A stretch of DNA of 64,000 nucleotides, taken from assembly GCA_028279305.1 (NCBI GenBank), contig JANQOA010000203.1, positions 1 through 64,000 on the forward strand. The letters run 5' to 3'. The notes under the pieces are model-generated. The model was not told the DNA's origin. It searched no databases and was given only the letters and a program-made list of their open reading frames with translations. This document shows positions 8,692 through 17,973 of this stretch, in pieces. Position 1 is the stretch's first letter. Each line of letters starts with the position of its first letter. Position numbers and translations under genes: made by a program. The DNA is from Pseudomonadales bacterium. GTDB lineage: Bacteria; Pseudomonadota; Gammaproteobacteria; Pseudomonadales; Azotimanducaceae.

Positions 8692-8961
8692 TTGCTGTTA
8701 TCTGCCGCAGTGTTGAACCTGGTGTTTGCGTGCTTGTTCAGTGCCTTTTGTATTGGCGGTATTGCCTATTTTGACCCCAAGAGGGTACACCGGCTGCGCG
8801 GTATTCAGACTGTCAGGATGGTCCGCTGGGCTCTTATTGGTGTTTTATTGCTGCCGGGAGTGGTGCTGGCGTGGCAGGGCCAAACGTCTGCGTGGGTTGT
8901 CTGGCTGGGATTTGTTTGCGTGGCCGGCTGGTTCGCCGCCGGACTCTTGAACCGTAACTAG
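8692..8961 (+). CDS. Small membrane protein, DUF3325-like
   Basis: An 89-residue protein starting at TTG directly after the stop of the PepSY gene. It has three hydrophobic segments, with P-K-R-V-H-R-L-R between the first two. Small proteins of this kind (DUF3325) commonly close the receptor/DUF3649/PepSY operon. Function is unknown; the position suggests part of the same inner-membrane reductase assembly. Confidence 0.7.
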   Translation: MLLSAAVLNLVFACLFSAFCIGGIAYFDPKRVHRLRGIQTVRMVRWALIGVLLLPGVVLAWQGQTSAWVVWLGFVCVAGWFAAGLLNRN

Positions 8962-9070
8962 CCTCATTGCCGACCAGTAGCAGTAAGGTGGAAGGGCCTT
9001 TTAGGATTTCTATACGAACGATGTTTGCCGTTTCGATGGACGGAATATTGATACTTGTTTCGGTTTCGAC

Positions 9071-9214
9071 TTACAAATACACGTATGCAATCACAGCAAA
9101 CGCAAGCACAGTCACACCGATTGTCCACCACAATTGTCTGAACGATTCCTGGTTGTCAGTGTGCTCCAGGGTTGTGGGCTCGGGGGTTTTGTTTTCCTCG
9201 TTGGGCTCTTCCAT
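9071..9214 (-). CDS. Small single-pass membrane protein (47 residues), unknown
   Basis: The minus strand carries an ATG (complement of 9212-9214) preceded by CGGGAG and followed by 47 codons to TAA at 9071-9073. The product begins MEEPNEENKTPEPTT, is strongly acidic in its first 25 residues, then has Q-L-W-W and a hydrophobic helix (T-I-G-V-T-V-L-A-F-A-V-I-A-Y-V-Y-L) that runs to the end. This charge layout is protein-like and explains the stretch between the DUF3325 gene and the heme-type receptor. No family is recognised. It is divergent from the receptor operon at 9380, so it could share its control region. Confidence 0.55.
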   Translation of the reverse strand: MEEPNEENKTPEPTTLEHTDNQESFRQLWWTIGVTVLAFAVIAYVYL

Positions 9215-9303
9215 CTTCTGCAGCTCCCGCCGTAAAGCTCAGCCGCTAAGGTAACAATAGCTTCATACTTTTGTCATTGCTGATTCCTATATGCCGATTT
9301 AAG

Positions 9304-9321
9304 TATGATATGTTATAACAT
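9304..9321. promoter_or_regulatory. Palindrome and -10-like element upstream of the receptor/chelatase operon (Zur/Fur-family candidate)
   Basis: TATGAT at 9304-9309 could be a -10 box; directly after it lies the perfect 12-base palindrome ATGTTATAACAT (9310-9321). GTTATA/TATAAC half-sites are typical of Zur-type operators in proteobacteria, though the remembered gamma-proteobacterial Zur box has a longer centre. A Zur-like regulator is encoded at the far end of the operon (17974-18447). Confidence 0.5.
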
Positions 9322-9379
9322 CTCAAAAATTCGGGCGGGGCTCTGCAGCGTGCTGTTGCAGCCCATACAGGAGGACACA

Positions 9380-11611
9380 GTGAAAAGAAAGCCAATTAAC
9401 CTGCACTGGTGTGCGGGTCTGCTGCTGCTCGCCAGCACTCAGGGCGCAGCGGAAACCGCCGGTGATTCTGCGCAGCGTATAGAGGAAATAACGGTCACCG
9501 CGCACCGCTCTGAGACCACTCTAAAAGAAATCCCCGCCTCGGTTGCCTTGATTACTGAAGAGGAAATACGGCGCCTGCAGCCTAATACCCTTGGAGATCT
9601 GTTCCGTTACGAGCCGGGAGTGCTGGTGGAAAACTCCGGCGGCCGCCACGGTGATGCCAATATCAATGTGCGCGGCATCGGCGGCAACCGGGTGCTGATT
9701 GTTAAAGACGGGGTACGCATGCCGGATGGCTTTGGCTCCGCGGGCACGGATCAGGGACGGGGCAACTTCAGCGCTTACAACCTGGACCGGGTGGAAGTGC
9801 TGAAGGGTGCGGCTTCAGCCCTTTACGGCAGCGATGCCCTGGGCGGCGTGGTACTGCTGAACAGCCTGGATGCTGAAAAGGCCGTGAAACGCAATGATGG
9901 GGAACCGCTGTACCGCATCGACACCGGCTATTTTGACGTTGACGACCGCTACCGCGCCGCGTTTATGACGGCCAGCGAACTGGCCGGCGGTTACGGCATG
10001 GTGCAGTTCGAACGCCACGAGTTTTCCGAAGTTGAGTCCAACGGGCGCTTCACACCCAACCCTAAAGACGGCGAACTGCAGAGTGTATTAGCCAAGTGGT
10101 CTTACCGTGTATCGGACAACCAGAAGTGGCTGTTGCTGGGTAACTACTGGCAGCAGAATGTGGACAACCGCCTGGACACAAACATCGGACCCATCAGCGG
10201 TCCGCCGGGTGCGGCGATTACTGAAGCGGCCGCGGAGGATGACTCCCGGCGTTGGCACGTGGGTGTACAGCACAGCGTTAAAGATCTGGCCGGGCTCGAC
10301 AGCCTGAAGTGGCAGCTGGACTATCAGACCTCCAACTATGAACAGGACGAACTGGAGCGGCAAAGCAGTCTGTTTACCTCCAATCTGATTCTTGAGCATG
10401 AAGAGTTCGAGCAGGAACAGATCAGCGCCAATATCCAGCTGGATCATCAGTGGGGTAAACACGCGGTTACCCTGGGCTCCGATCTGGTGCGGCGCGATTT
10501 AAGCCGCCCGGTTGACCGGCAGGATTTTGATCTCATCAACGGCACGGTGAGCCGCACCAACGCCGGTCTCACTTATCCGGGCAAGACGTATCCGGACACC
10601 GATATCGAGCAATACGGGGTTTATCTGCAGGATGTCTATTCCCCCATTGAGCAATTGCGGCTGATGATCGGCGTACGTTACGACTACTACAGCAGTTCAC
10701 CCAACGTGGACGAAGCCTATTCTAATTTTAATATTCAGAACGCGCCGGTTGACGACCGTTCAGACAGCGAAGTGTCACCGCACATCGGCGTGACCTACTT
10801 TGTCAATGAGCAGATGGAGTTCTACGGCAACTACAACACGGGATTTCGTGCACCTCCGGTGGACGATCAGTTCATCAGCCGCGCGATCCTGATTCCGGTG
10901 CCCGGCGTGCCCCACGAAGTTGTCCCCAACAATGACTTGAAGCCGGAGACCAGTAAAGGTTTCGAGCTCGGCTGGCGTTGGCAGAACGAATTCATTTCAG
11001 TCAATCTGGCTTACTACGACAACCGCTATGAAGATTTTATTGATTCCCAGACTATCGGATTCCGTAATCAGCCGCCGATATTTGTCGGTCCTACAGCGAT
11101 CCGGCAGATTCAATTCCAGAATCTGGATGAAGTGACCATTGACGGTTGGGAAATGGGGGTGCGGGTGTCCCTGGGTGAGTGGTTGCCGGGGGGCTGGCAG
11201 GGTGATGTAAGAGCCGCATTTAACGTCATCGACGGTGAGAACGAAGAGACCGGCACCGGCCTGAACAGCGTAGGCCCGAATACCGCGGTTCTGGGCGTTC
11301 ACTTCAGCAACCCCCGGGACACCCTGGGGTTCGGCTGGCATATGCGTGCGGCTGAACGGGCTGATGATGCGGAACCTCTGAATTTTCGCGGCACCTTGCT
11401 GCCTAGTTTTGAACCGCCGGGTTACGCGGTGCACGACTTCGACTTCTTCTGGCGTCCTTTGCATGGATTGCAGCTTGATGTATCCGTTTTCAACGCTTTT
11501 GATAAGCGTTATTGGCCGGCGTACGAAAAAGGCTCAAACGCGGACGGTGACCTGGAGGCTACTCTGGCGCCGGGGCGCAGCCTGGCGCTGTCGCTCAGTT
11601 ACCAGTTGTAA
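9380..11611 (+). CDS. TonB-dependent receptor of the heme/hemoglobin type (HmuR-like)
   Basis: A 743-residue outer-membrane receptor. GTG 9380 is chosen because AGGAGG lies just upstream and a signal peptide follows (K-R-K-P, then a hydrophobic core ending T-Q-G-A-A-E). The TonB box is I-E-E-I-T-V-T-A. The plug has V-R-G-I-G-G-N-R-V-L-I-V-K-D-G-V-R and V-E-V-L-K-G-A-A-S-A-L-Y-G-S-D-A-L-G-G. In the barrel a F-R-A-P motif is followed by N-N-D-L-K-P-E, which matches the FRAP...NPDL region of heme receptors except that the first residue of the box is altered. It heads the operon with a giant CobN-like protein and TolQ-like proteins. Ligand could be heme or another metal tetrapyrrole or chelate. 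Confidence 0.88.
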   Translation: MKRKPINLHWCAGLLLLASTQGAAETAGDSAQRIEEITVTAHRSETTLKEIPASVALITEEEIRRLQPNTLGDLFRYEPGVLVENSGGRHGDANINVRGIGGNRVLIVKDGVRMPDGFGSAGTDQGRGNFSAYNLDRVEVLKGAASALYGSDALGGVVLLNSLDAEKAVKRNDGEPLYRIDTGYFDVDDRYRAAFMTASELAGGYGMVQFERHEFSEVESNGRFTPNPKDGELQSVLAKWSYRVSDNQKWLLLGNYWQQNVDNRLDTNIGPISGPPGAAITEAAAEDDSRRWHVGVQHSVKDLAGLDSLKWQLDYQTSNYEQDELERQSSLFTSNLILEHEEFEQEQISANIQLDHQWGKHAVTLGSDLVRRDLSRPVDRQDFDLINGTVSRTNAGLTYPGKTYPDTDIEQYGVYLQDVYSPIEQLRLMIGVRYDYYSSSPNVDEAYSNFNIQNAPVDDRSDSEVSPHIGVTYFVNEQMEFYGNYNTGFRAPPVDDQFISRAILIPVPGVPHEVVPNNDLKPETSKGFELGWRWQNEFISVNLAYYDNRYEDFIDSQTIGFRNQPPIFVGPTAIRQIQFQNLDEVTIDGWEMGVRVSLGEWLPGGWQGDVRAAFNVIDGENEETGTGLNSVGPNTAVLGVHFSNPRDTLGFGWHMRAAERADDAEPLNFRGTLLPSFEPPGYAVHDFDFFWRPLHGLQLDVSVFNAFDKRYWPAYEKGSNADGDLEATLAPGRSLALSLSYQL

Positions 11612-11676
11612 CCTGGTCCAATGGATTTCCTGTTGCCCTCTCGGCAGGCCGCGGTTTGCGCCTGCCGGGTTTCTTC

Positions 11677-14600
11677 ATGATGAGGACGATGAAGCGTTTC
11701 TTGAGTTGGCCGGCGGTTTTACTGACCATTGCCGCGGCCGGCGGCTACGCGGCATATGAGTTCTGGCTGAGTCCCACGCGCATCGCGTTAGTGAACTACA
11801 GCGACTTTCAGATCGCCCGTTTTGACAAGGCCAACGACAGCGCGCAGATCAAAATTGTCAAATTGAGCAGCGATCAGCTCGGGCGCGCGGACAGCTACGA
11901 TTTTACGCTGATTTTCGGCCGCGGTTTTGCGCTGGATGGGGAACAGCTGCAGGCGCTGAACGGCAGTATCGATGCGGGCGCACGGGTGCTGGTTGAGGCG
12001 GCAACCAATCCCAGTCTTGATCTAACTAACATCCCGCAGCCCTATCTGGATGAGATTAACGCTTATCTGGACAACGGCGGCACGGCCAACTACCGCAACC
12101 TGTTGCGTCTGGTGCGTTATCAGCTCGACGGTAAGACCTGGGGGTCTCAACCACCCGAAGCGCTGGTGACTATCGATAGTGATGTTTTGTTTCATATCGA
12201 CGAATCGCAGCTTTTCACCGAGGTGGCGGACTACGTCAGTTATTATCAGACGCTGCAGAGCTTTCCACCGCGGGGCAAAAGGATTGCTTTGCTTACCAGC
12301 GTACCGGGTCCGTTTAACGCCAACCGGGAACATCTTGATGCGCTGATTCAAAGTCTGGAAACGCGCGGCTTCCAGGTGTTTCCGATTGCCAGCCGCACGC
12401 GCAGGCTGGAACTGCTGCAGACCATTGAACCCGATGCGGTGATTATGATGCCGCACGGCCGTCTGCACCTGGGGCGGGGTGATGCTGCCGTGCAGTGGTT
12501 GAAGTCGCGGCAGATCCCGTTACTGGCGCCGTTGTCGGTGTTCGATGCCCACGAGGCCTGGTTGCAGGATCCCCAGGGATACAGCGGCGCGATGCTGACC
12601 ATGAACGTGGTGCTGCCTGAATTGGATGGCGCGGTGGCGCCCTATGTCATTAATGCCCAATTCCCGGATGCGCAGGGTTATTTGATTTTTGAATCCGTAC
12701 CGCAGCGGTTGGCACGCTTCCTGGATTTGCTGGAGCGGTTTCTTGCCTTGAAGAGCACGGCCAACGCAGAGAAAAAAGTAGGCATTGTCTATTTCCGCGG
12801 GCCGGGCAAAAACGCCCTGGTGGCCGGCGGCATGGAAGTGGCCCCCAGCCTGTTTGCTACGCTGCGCTCCCTCAAGCGGCAGGGTTATGACCTGGGTGAT
12901 CTGCCCCTGGATTTTGCCACGTTCAACACCCTGTTGAACCGGCAGGGGGTGGTGCTGGCGCCTTTTGCGCAAGGCAGTATTGATGAATTCCTGCAGCAGG
13001 GGGAGCCGGAACTGGTTCCGGCTGATGTTTACCGTGAATGGTGCCGGGGTCTGGGTGATGTGCTCTGCGGCGCCATGAACAGCGCTTACGGCGCGGGGCC
13101 CGGCGAGTATATGGTGACCCCTGATCAGCAGTTAGCCGTGGCACGGCTGCAGTTCGGCAATGTAGTGGTGTTACCGCAGCCGCTGCCCGGCATTGGCGAG
13201 GATACCTTCCAGTTGGTCCACGGCACCGACAAAGCGCCGCCGCACAATTACGCCGCTGCATACCTGTGGCTGCGGCATGGCTTCCAGGCGGACGCGGTAG
13301 TGCATTTCGGCACCCACGGCAGTCTGGAGTTCACCCCGGCAAAACAGGTTGCTTTGTCGGATAACGATTGGGCGGACGCTTTGTTGGGCGGCATTCCTCA
13401 TTTCTATGTATACACCATGTCGAATGTAGGTGAAGCCATAATTGCCAAGCGCCGCAGTTACGCCACCATTCTCAACCACTTAACCCCGCCGTTTCAGGAA
13501 GCCGGCCTATATTCCGAATGGAAAGTGCTGGCTGACAAGGTTGCTGAGTATCAGCTGGCGGAGGAGGGGGCGGTAAGCAGCCAGCTGCAATCCCAGATCA
13601 GCGCTTTGCTGACACAGCAGGGCTTGTACCAGGATCTCGGCCTGACCCCGGCGCAGCTGCAGGAGGAAACGGGCTGGGATGAAAGCGTACTCATGCCCCT
13701 GACCCGTTGGCTGGAAACCCTGGGACAGGAAAAAATTCTGCAAGGTCTGTACACCCTGGGTGATTCTTACACACCGGAACAGGCGCAGCGTACAGCACGG
13801 TTGATGAGCGTAGACGCGCTTGCTCAATCGATGTGGTCCGTTCAGGAAATTGCCGCACCGGCAAAGGCCGCGGACGCGGTGACGGCGGAATTGCGTCTGC
13901 AGGCTGAGGGCTGGGTAGATCAGCGCCTGGCGGGCCGGCCGGCCGCGCAGATGGCGCAGGCGATATTGCCGCAAGGGGTCGCGCAACGGGTGGCCCGCTG
14001 GCGCACGGGTAACCCTGAAATGGATGAGATGGATATCATCCGCGGCTTTGTAGCCATGGCGGATGCGGGAAAACAGGCCCGGCCCGCTGCGGCTGACGGC
14101 AGCAGGCAGTACGATACAACGGAGTTTATGGCATTAACGGCGCGGGTGATCGCCGACCCGGCCAACAGGGCTTTTGTCAGCAGCATGCAGGGCGCCCAGA
14201 GCTTTGAACACATCAGCCGTGCGCTCAACCCTGAAAGCGCGAAAACCGCAAAGCTGCTGGCCAATGTCATACCGGCCATTGGTGAATCTCTAGCCATGCT
14301 GGAAAAACCCGACGTGCGCCGCCTGGTGGAAACCATGCAGAATCCCCAAGCCCGGGCGCAGGTCTTTCAATGGTTGGAGGGGGACGACCTGCAGGCACAG
14401 GTTGAGACTGCCCGGCAACAACGGCTGTTGCAGCTGCATGCGGACGCTGAGGCTGACCTTGCCGGGGTGACGCAGACCATGCTGGACGCCGCGCCGGACG
14501 AAGCCGATTGGCAACAACTGCGCCGGGTGTACAACCGGCTTGTGCGCTTCCGTGATAGTTATGCCGCTGATAACGGCGTCATGTCGCTGTTAGCCGGACG

Positions 14601-16425
14601 GCTGCAAAGCGAGTACCGGATGAGTGCTGATGAATTCCGGCAGGCGCTGGACGGGGCGGTTGAGACTGTTGAATCCGCACTGAGCGAAGCCATGCAGCAG
14701 GAGCAGGCGCTGGCGGGTGCCTATAACCGTTTTGTCGCAACCCTCAGCCAGGTGAAAGACTTTGAGCAGCACCTGTTAAACGGCAGCAAGCTGGAGCAGG
14801 TTTCACTCGTTAACGCCCTTAACGGCGGTTATGTGGAACCGGCCAGCGGCGGGGACCCGATTGTTAATCCCCAGGCGCTGCCCACCGGCCGCAATATGTA
14901 TTCAATCGACGCGGAGAAGACCCCGACGGAAGCGGCCTGGAAAGTAGGGCAGCAGATGGCGCGGTCCTTACTGGAAAACCATCAGCAGCAGTTCGGTAAG
15001 TACCCGCAGAAAGTCAGCTTTACGCTGTGGCCCAACAGCTTTATTCAGAGCCAGGGTGCCACGGTAGCGGAAATTCTCTACCTGCTGGGGGTAGAGCCGG
15101 TACGCGATGCCTTCGGCCGGGTGCAGTCGCTGCGCCTGATTCCCGGGCAACAGCTCGGCCGTCCGCGCATCGATGTGGTGATGCAGAGTGCGGGTCAATT
15201 CAGGGACATCGCTGCATCCCGGCTGGCGTTAATCGAAAAGGCGGTACTCATGGCGCGGGACGCGGCAAAAAGTGAAGAGGGTGACAACTTTGTCGCCAAG
15301 GGTGTACGCGATGCTGAAGAGTACCTGCTGGCACGCGGCGTGCCGCCCCTGCGTGCCCGCCTGCTGGCCGCCAGGCGTAGTTTCGGCGGCTTGAACGGTG
15401 CATACGGCACCGCCATCATGGGTATGGTTGAGGGTGACACCCGTTGGCGGGACGGGGACGACGTGGCAGCCCGGTATTTAACCAACATGGGTGCCAGTTA
15501 CGGCGGCAGTGACAGTTGGGGTGAGTACGAACCACACTTATTCGCGGCCGCTTTGTTGAATACCGAAGTTGTGATCCAGCCGCGCAGCAGCAATACCTGG
15601 GGTGCATTGAGTCTGGACCACGTATACGAATTTATGGGCGGTTTGAACAACGCCGTGCGTATGGTGACGGGCAAAGATCCCGCAGCGTATTTTAATGACT
15701 TCCGTGATCCCGGGCGGGCAAAAGTCACAAGCTTTCACGAAACCGTCTGGACCGAAATGCGCACCACCTTGTTAAATCCCAGGTATATCAGCGCCCTGCA
15801 GGAAGGCGGCAGCAGCAGCGCGGAAACCTTTGCGGAAACTTTCCGTAACAGCTTTGGCTGGAACGTCATGAAACCGGATGGTCTGGATGACAATTTCTGG
15901 GATTCGCTGTACGACGTCTATGTGGAAGACAGGCACCAGTTATATCTGCGTGATTTTTTTGAACGTGAAAACCCCTACGCGCTGCAGGAGATGACCGGGG
16001 TGATGTTGGAAACAGCGCGGCGCGGCTACTGGCAGGCTTCCGAGCAGCAGTTGCAAACCCTGGCGGAACTGCATGGCGAACTGGTGAGCAAGTTTGAACT
16101 CGGCGGCGGGGACTTCAGCGGCGGCAATACGGAGCTGGCTGCATATTTGATGGAGCGCCTGCCTGAGGCGCTGGCGCAGCAATTCCAGCGGGAGTTGGAT
16201 CAACTGCGCGGTGACGGTGCCGGGCGGCAGGGTGTTGTGCTGGAAAAACAGGATACCCGGGAAATGCAGCGGGAGGCGCAGCAGGCTGAGGCGGCAGAAC
16301 CGGGTTTGCAGCAGGATCTGCAGCCCTCCGCTGATAGCCCGCTGGTTTCCATTGTCATGTGGCCGTTGCTGGTGCTGTTAGTCTTGCTGGCCGGCGGCTG
16401 GGCGTGGCGCCGTGCTCACGTTTAA
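11677..16425 (+). CDS. CobN-like chelatase, membrane-anchored (HmuS-like)
   Basis: A protein of about 1580 residues. Several start codons are possible (TTG 11656, ATG 11677, 11680, 11689); 11677 is taken. An N-terminal membrane anchor (S-W-P-A-V-L-L-T-I-A-A-A-G-G-Y) precedes the CobN/BchH-type chelatase region, with the hallmark V-H-F-G-T-H-G-S-L-E-F near residue 545, A-K-R-R-S, and N-H-L-T-P-P. The C terminus, after a charged linker, ends in a second membrane segment followed by W-R-R-A-H-V. Standard CobN makes cobalamin with CobS and CobT, which are absent here. In Bacteroidetes the same gene set is hmuRSTUV, and HmuS has been reported to take the metal out of heme. A periplasmic dechelatase is therefore inferred. 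Confidence 0.88.
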   Translation: MMRTMKRFLSWPAVLLTIAAAGGYAAYEFWLSPTRIALVNYSDFQIARFDKANDSAQIKIVKLSSDQLGRADSYDFTLIFGRGFALDGEQLQALNGSIDAGARVLVEAATNPSLDLTNIPQPYLDEINAYLDNGGTANYRNLLRLVRYQLDGKTWGSQPPEALVTIDSDVLFHIDESQLFTEVADYVSYYQTLQSFPPRGKRIALLTSVPGPFNANREHLDALIQSLETRGFQVFPIASRTRRLELLQTIEPDAVIMMPHGRLHLGRGDAAVQWLKSRQIPLLAPLSVFDAHEAWLQDPQGYSGAMLTMNVVLPELDGAVAPYVINAQFPDAQGYLIFESVPQRLARFLDLLERFLALKSTANAEKKVGIVYFRGPGKNALVAGGMEVAPSLFATLRSLKRQGYDLGDLPLDFATFNTLLNRQGVVLAPFAQGSIDEFLQQGEPELVPADVYREWCRGLGDVLCGAMNSAYGAGPGEYMVTPDQQLAVARLQFGNVVVLPQPLPGIGEDTFQLVHGTDKAPPHNYAAAYLWLRHGFQADAVVHFGTHGSLEFTPAKQVALSDNDWADALLGGIPHFYVYTMSNVGEAIIAKRRSYATILNHLTPPFQEAGLYSEWKVLADKVAEYQLAEEGAVSSQLQSQISALLTQQGLYQDLGLTPAQLQEETGWDESVLMPLTRWLETLGQEKILQGLYTLGDSYTPEQAQRTARLMSVDALAQSMWSVQEIAAPAKAADAVTAELRLQAEGWVDQRLAGRPAAQMAQAILPQGVAQRVARWRTGNPEMDEMDIIRGFVAMADAGKQARPAAADGSRQYDTTEFMALTARVIADPANRAFVSSMQGAQSFEHISRALNPESAKTAKLLANVIPAIGESLAMLEKPDVRRLVETMQNPQARAQVFQWLEGDDLQAQVETARQQRLLQLHADAEADLAGVTQTMLDAAPDEADWQQLRRVYNRLVRFRDSYAADNGVMSLLAGRLQSEYRMSADEFRQALDGAVETVESALSEAMQQEQALAGAYNRFVATLSQVKDFEQHLLNGSKLEQVSLVNALNGGYVEPASGGDPIVNPQALPTGRNMYSIDAEKTPTEAAWKVGQQMARSLLENHQQQFGKYPQKVSFTLWPNSFIQSQGATVAEILYLLGVEPVRDAFGRVQSLRLIPGQQLGRPRIDVVMQSAGQFRDIAASRLALIEKAVLMARDAAKSEEGDNFVAKGVRDAEEYLLARGVPPLRARLLAARRSFGGLNGAYGTAIMGMVEGDTRWRDGDDVAARYLTNMGASYGGSDSWGEYEPHLFAAALLNTEVVIQPRSSNTWGALSLDHVYEFMGGLNNAVRMVTGKDPAAYFNDFRDPGRAKVTSFHETVWTEMRTTLLNPRYISALQEGGSSSAETFAETFRNSFGWNVMKPDGLDDNFWDSLYDVYVEDRHQLYLRDFFERENPYALQEMTGVMLETARRGYWQASEQQLQTLAELHGELVSKFELGGGDFSGGNTELAAYLMERLPEALAQQFQRELDQLRGDGAGRQGVVLEKQDTREMQREAQQAEAAEPGLQQDLQPSADSPLVSIVMWPLLVLLVLLAGGWAWRRAHV

Positions 16426-17056
16426 CACATGGTTGATGTGCGCCGCCGTTTGCATGTACGGCATCTGGGTGTTGACGCTGCCGGCGCGGCCCCGGGCATA
16501 TTCCCTTGCGCTTCTGCTGTTGCCGCTGGCGGTTACTTTATTCATGCAGGACTGGCTGGTACGTCAGAGCTTAACGTTGTGGCAGCAGGGATTGCAGGCA
16601 TTTGCGCCCCTGCTGGCACTGTGGGTTTGTGTGGAAGCGGTTTACCTGGCGGCTGGCTGCCGGCGGTTCTGGCATGTGCTTCTGCCCGGCCCATGGCTAA
16701 TCCTGCTGTACTGGCAGTTGCAGTTCCTGCAATCCGGGCTGCTCTCCTGGCCGTTCCTGATGCAGATGCTGGCGGTGGCGGGGGTAATGGCTCTGGGTAT
16801 GGCTCTGGGGCAGCGGCTCATGCAGCAGCATACGCTGGTCCAGCGGACAAAACTTACGCTGGCGTTGATGCAATGGCTGCTCGCCTGGGGGGGCGCCTGC
16901 CGCTGGCCGCAAGAGAGTGCCCACTTGCAGGCAGAACCGGTTGAAGCCCTTATATCCCTGCTGCTCCTGACAGCTTTTGTCATTCTGGGGGTTGTGTTGT
17001 ATATGCTATGGCCTGGCTTGTTTTCCAAGGAGTTGAGCCGTGAGTCTGTTAGCTGA
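16412..17056 (+). CDS. Polytopic membrane protein of the chelatase operon (HmuT position)
   Basis: A 214-residue protein with about six hydrophobic segments and few charges. It starts at GTG 16412, which overlaps the end of the chelatase gene by 14 bases, or at the in-frame ATG 16436. It ends 17 bases inside the next gene. No catalytic motif is seen. Its place between the CobN-like and TolQ-like genes is that of HmuT in hmuRSTUV. It may hold the chelatase or act as a channel component at the inner membrane; this is inferred from order only. Confidence 0.65.
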   Translation: MLTFNTWLMCAAVCMYGIWVLTLPARPRAYSLALLLLPLAVTLFMQDWLVRQSLTLWQQGLQAFAPLLALWVCVEAVYLAAGCRRFWHVLLPGPWLILLYWQLQFLQSGLLSWPFLMQMLAVAGVMALGMALGQRLMQQHTLVQRTKLTLALMQWLLAWGGACRWPQESAHLQAEPVEALISLLLLTAFVILGVVLYMLWPGLFSKELSRESVS

Positions 17057-17630
17057 CGCGCTGTATTTTGTAACTTCAGGGTTATTGATCCCCTGTATCG
17101 CGGCTTTGCTTGTGCTGCTGGTGCGCAGTTTTGTTTTTGTCGGCGTTTACTGGATGGCCGCCCGGCGCGAACAGCCCGCCATGCAGAAGCTGGTGGAACA
17201 ACTGCATCACTGGGACGGCCGGGTTAACAACACTTTGGACGCGGAAAACGTCACCCCCCGCTTGCGGGCAGCGCTTAAGAGTATGCTCAGCGCCCGCTCT
17301 GAAGCAGCCGCGGGATTTATGCTCAGCGAATACGAGGTGGAGGCGGACAAAGAGCTGTCGCGTCTGAGTAATTTTGCCAAGCTGGGCCCCATACTGGGGT
17401 TGATGGGCACCTTGATTCCCATGGGTCCCGCCCTGCAGGGGTTGGCCAGCGGCGATATCGCGCAGTTGGCAAACCAGATGCAGGTGGCCTTTACAACAAC
17501 GGTAGTTGGTTTGTTAGTCGGGGCCATCGGCTTTGTGCTGTATCAGCGGCAGCGGCGAATCGCCAGCCGGGAGTTGTCCGCGCTGGAATTGCTGGCGGCG
17601 CTGCGCTTCGAAAATACAGACCATGAATAA
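17040..17630 (+). CDS. MotA/TolQ/ExbB-family proton channel protein (HmuU position)
   Basis: A 196-residue protein with one membrane segment at residues 13-38, a cytoplasmic loop rich in charged residues, and two further segments. The family signature L-G-P-I-L-G-L-M-G-T-L-I-P-M-G-P-A-L is clear, followed by L-A-N-Q-M-Q-V-A-F-T-T-T-V-V-G. Such proteins form a proton-driven stator that energises a partner through a single-pass protein (ExbD, TolR or MotB). The partner here is the overlapping DUF2149 gene. The start is GTG 17040, within the previous gene. Its work is likely to energise either the receptor at 9380 or the chelatase. Confidence 0.88.
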   Translation: MSLLADALYFVTSGLLIPCIAALLVLLVRSFVFVGVYWMAARREQPAMQKLVEQLHHWDGRVNNTLDAENVTPRLRAALKSMLSARSEAAAGFMLSEYEVEADKELSRLSNFAKLGPILGLMGTLIPMGPALQGLASGDIAQLANQMQVAFTTTVVGLLVGAIGFVLYQRQRRIASRELSALELLAALRFENTDHE

Positions 17631-17961
17631 ACTGAACCGCAGGCGGCGCCTGCTGGCCAACGATGATCTGGACCCGATGAATGTCATCGGCAACCTGTTC
17701 GATGTGGCCATGGTGTTTTCGGTAGCATTGATGATTGCGCTGGTCAGTTACCTGGATGTTGCGGAAATGCTGTTTGCGGACACATTTACCATGGTGAAAA
17801 ATCCCGGCACCGAAGACATGGAAATTGTTACCAAGGAAGACGGTGAACTGGTGCGCTACAAAGCCAAGCAATCGGAAGACGACGCCAGGTCCAGCAAGGG
17901 CAAGCGGGTGGGCACCGCTTTTCAGCTGGAATCGGGTGAGATTATATACATCCCGGAGTAA
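17623..17961 (+). CDS. DUF2149 single-pass protein, ExbD-like partner (HmuV position)
   Basis: A 112-residue protein. ATG 17623 overlaps the TAA of the TolQ-like gene. A basic, proline-containing N terminus with N-P-M-N-V-I-G-N-L-F-D is followed by one membrane helix (V-A-M-V-F-S-V-A-L-M-I-A-L-V) and a periplasmic tail with K-N-P-G and a final Y-I-P-E. The aspartate in N-L-F-D-V-A at the start of the helix is placed like the proton-carrying residue of ExbD/TolR. DUF2149 proteins regularly sit behind TolQ-like genes in CobN-type operons. Confidence 0.85.
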   Translation: MNKLNRRRRLLANDDLDPMNVIGNLFDVAMVFSVALMIALVSYLDVAEMLFADTFTMVKNPGTEDMEIVTKEDGELVRYKAKQSEDDARSSKGKRVGTAFQLESGEIIYIPE

Positions 17962-17973
17962 CCGCCGGCGTGA

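Noticed and set aside
8967..9254. 95-residue plus-strand frame after the DUF3325 gene
   Set aside because: Serine-rich and irregular, no ribosome site; the opposite strand holds a better short gene at 9071-9214.
11677..16425. Cobalamin-biosynthetic CobN
   Set aside because: No CobS, CobT or other cobalamin gene is near, the protein is membrane-anchored, and the neighbours are those of hmuRSTUV-type uptake operons.
16429..16944. 171-residue Gly/Ala-rich frame overlapping the HmuT-position gene
   Set aside because: The frame from 16412 encodes a coherent membrane protein and overlaps its neighbours in operon style; this one does not.
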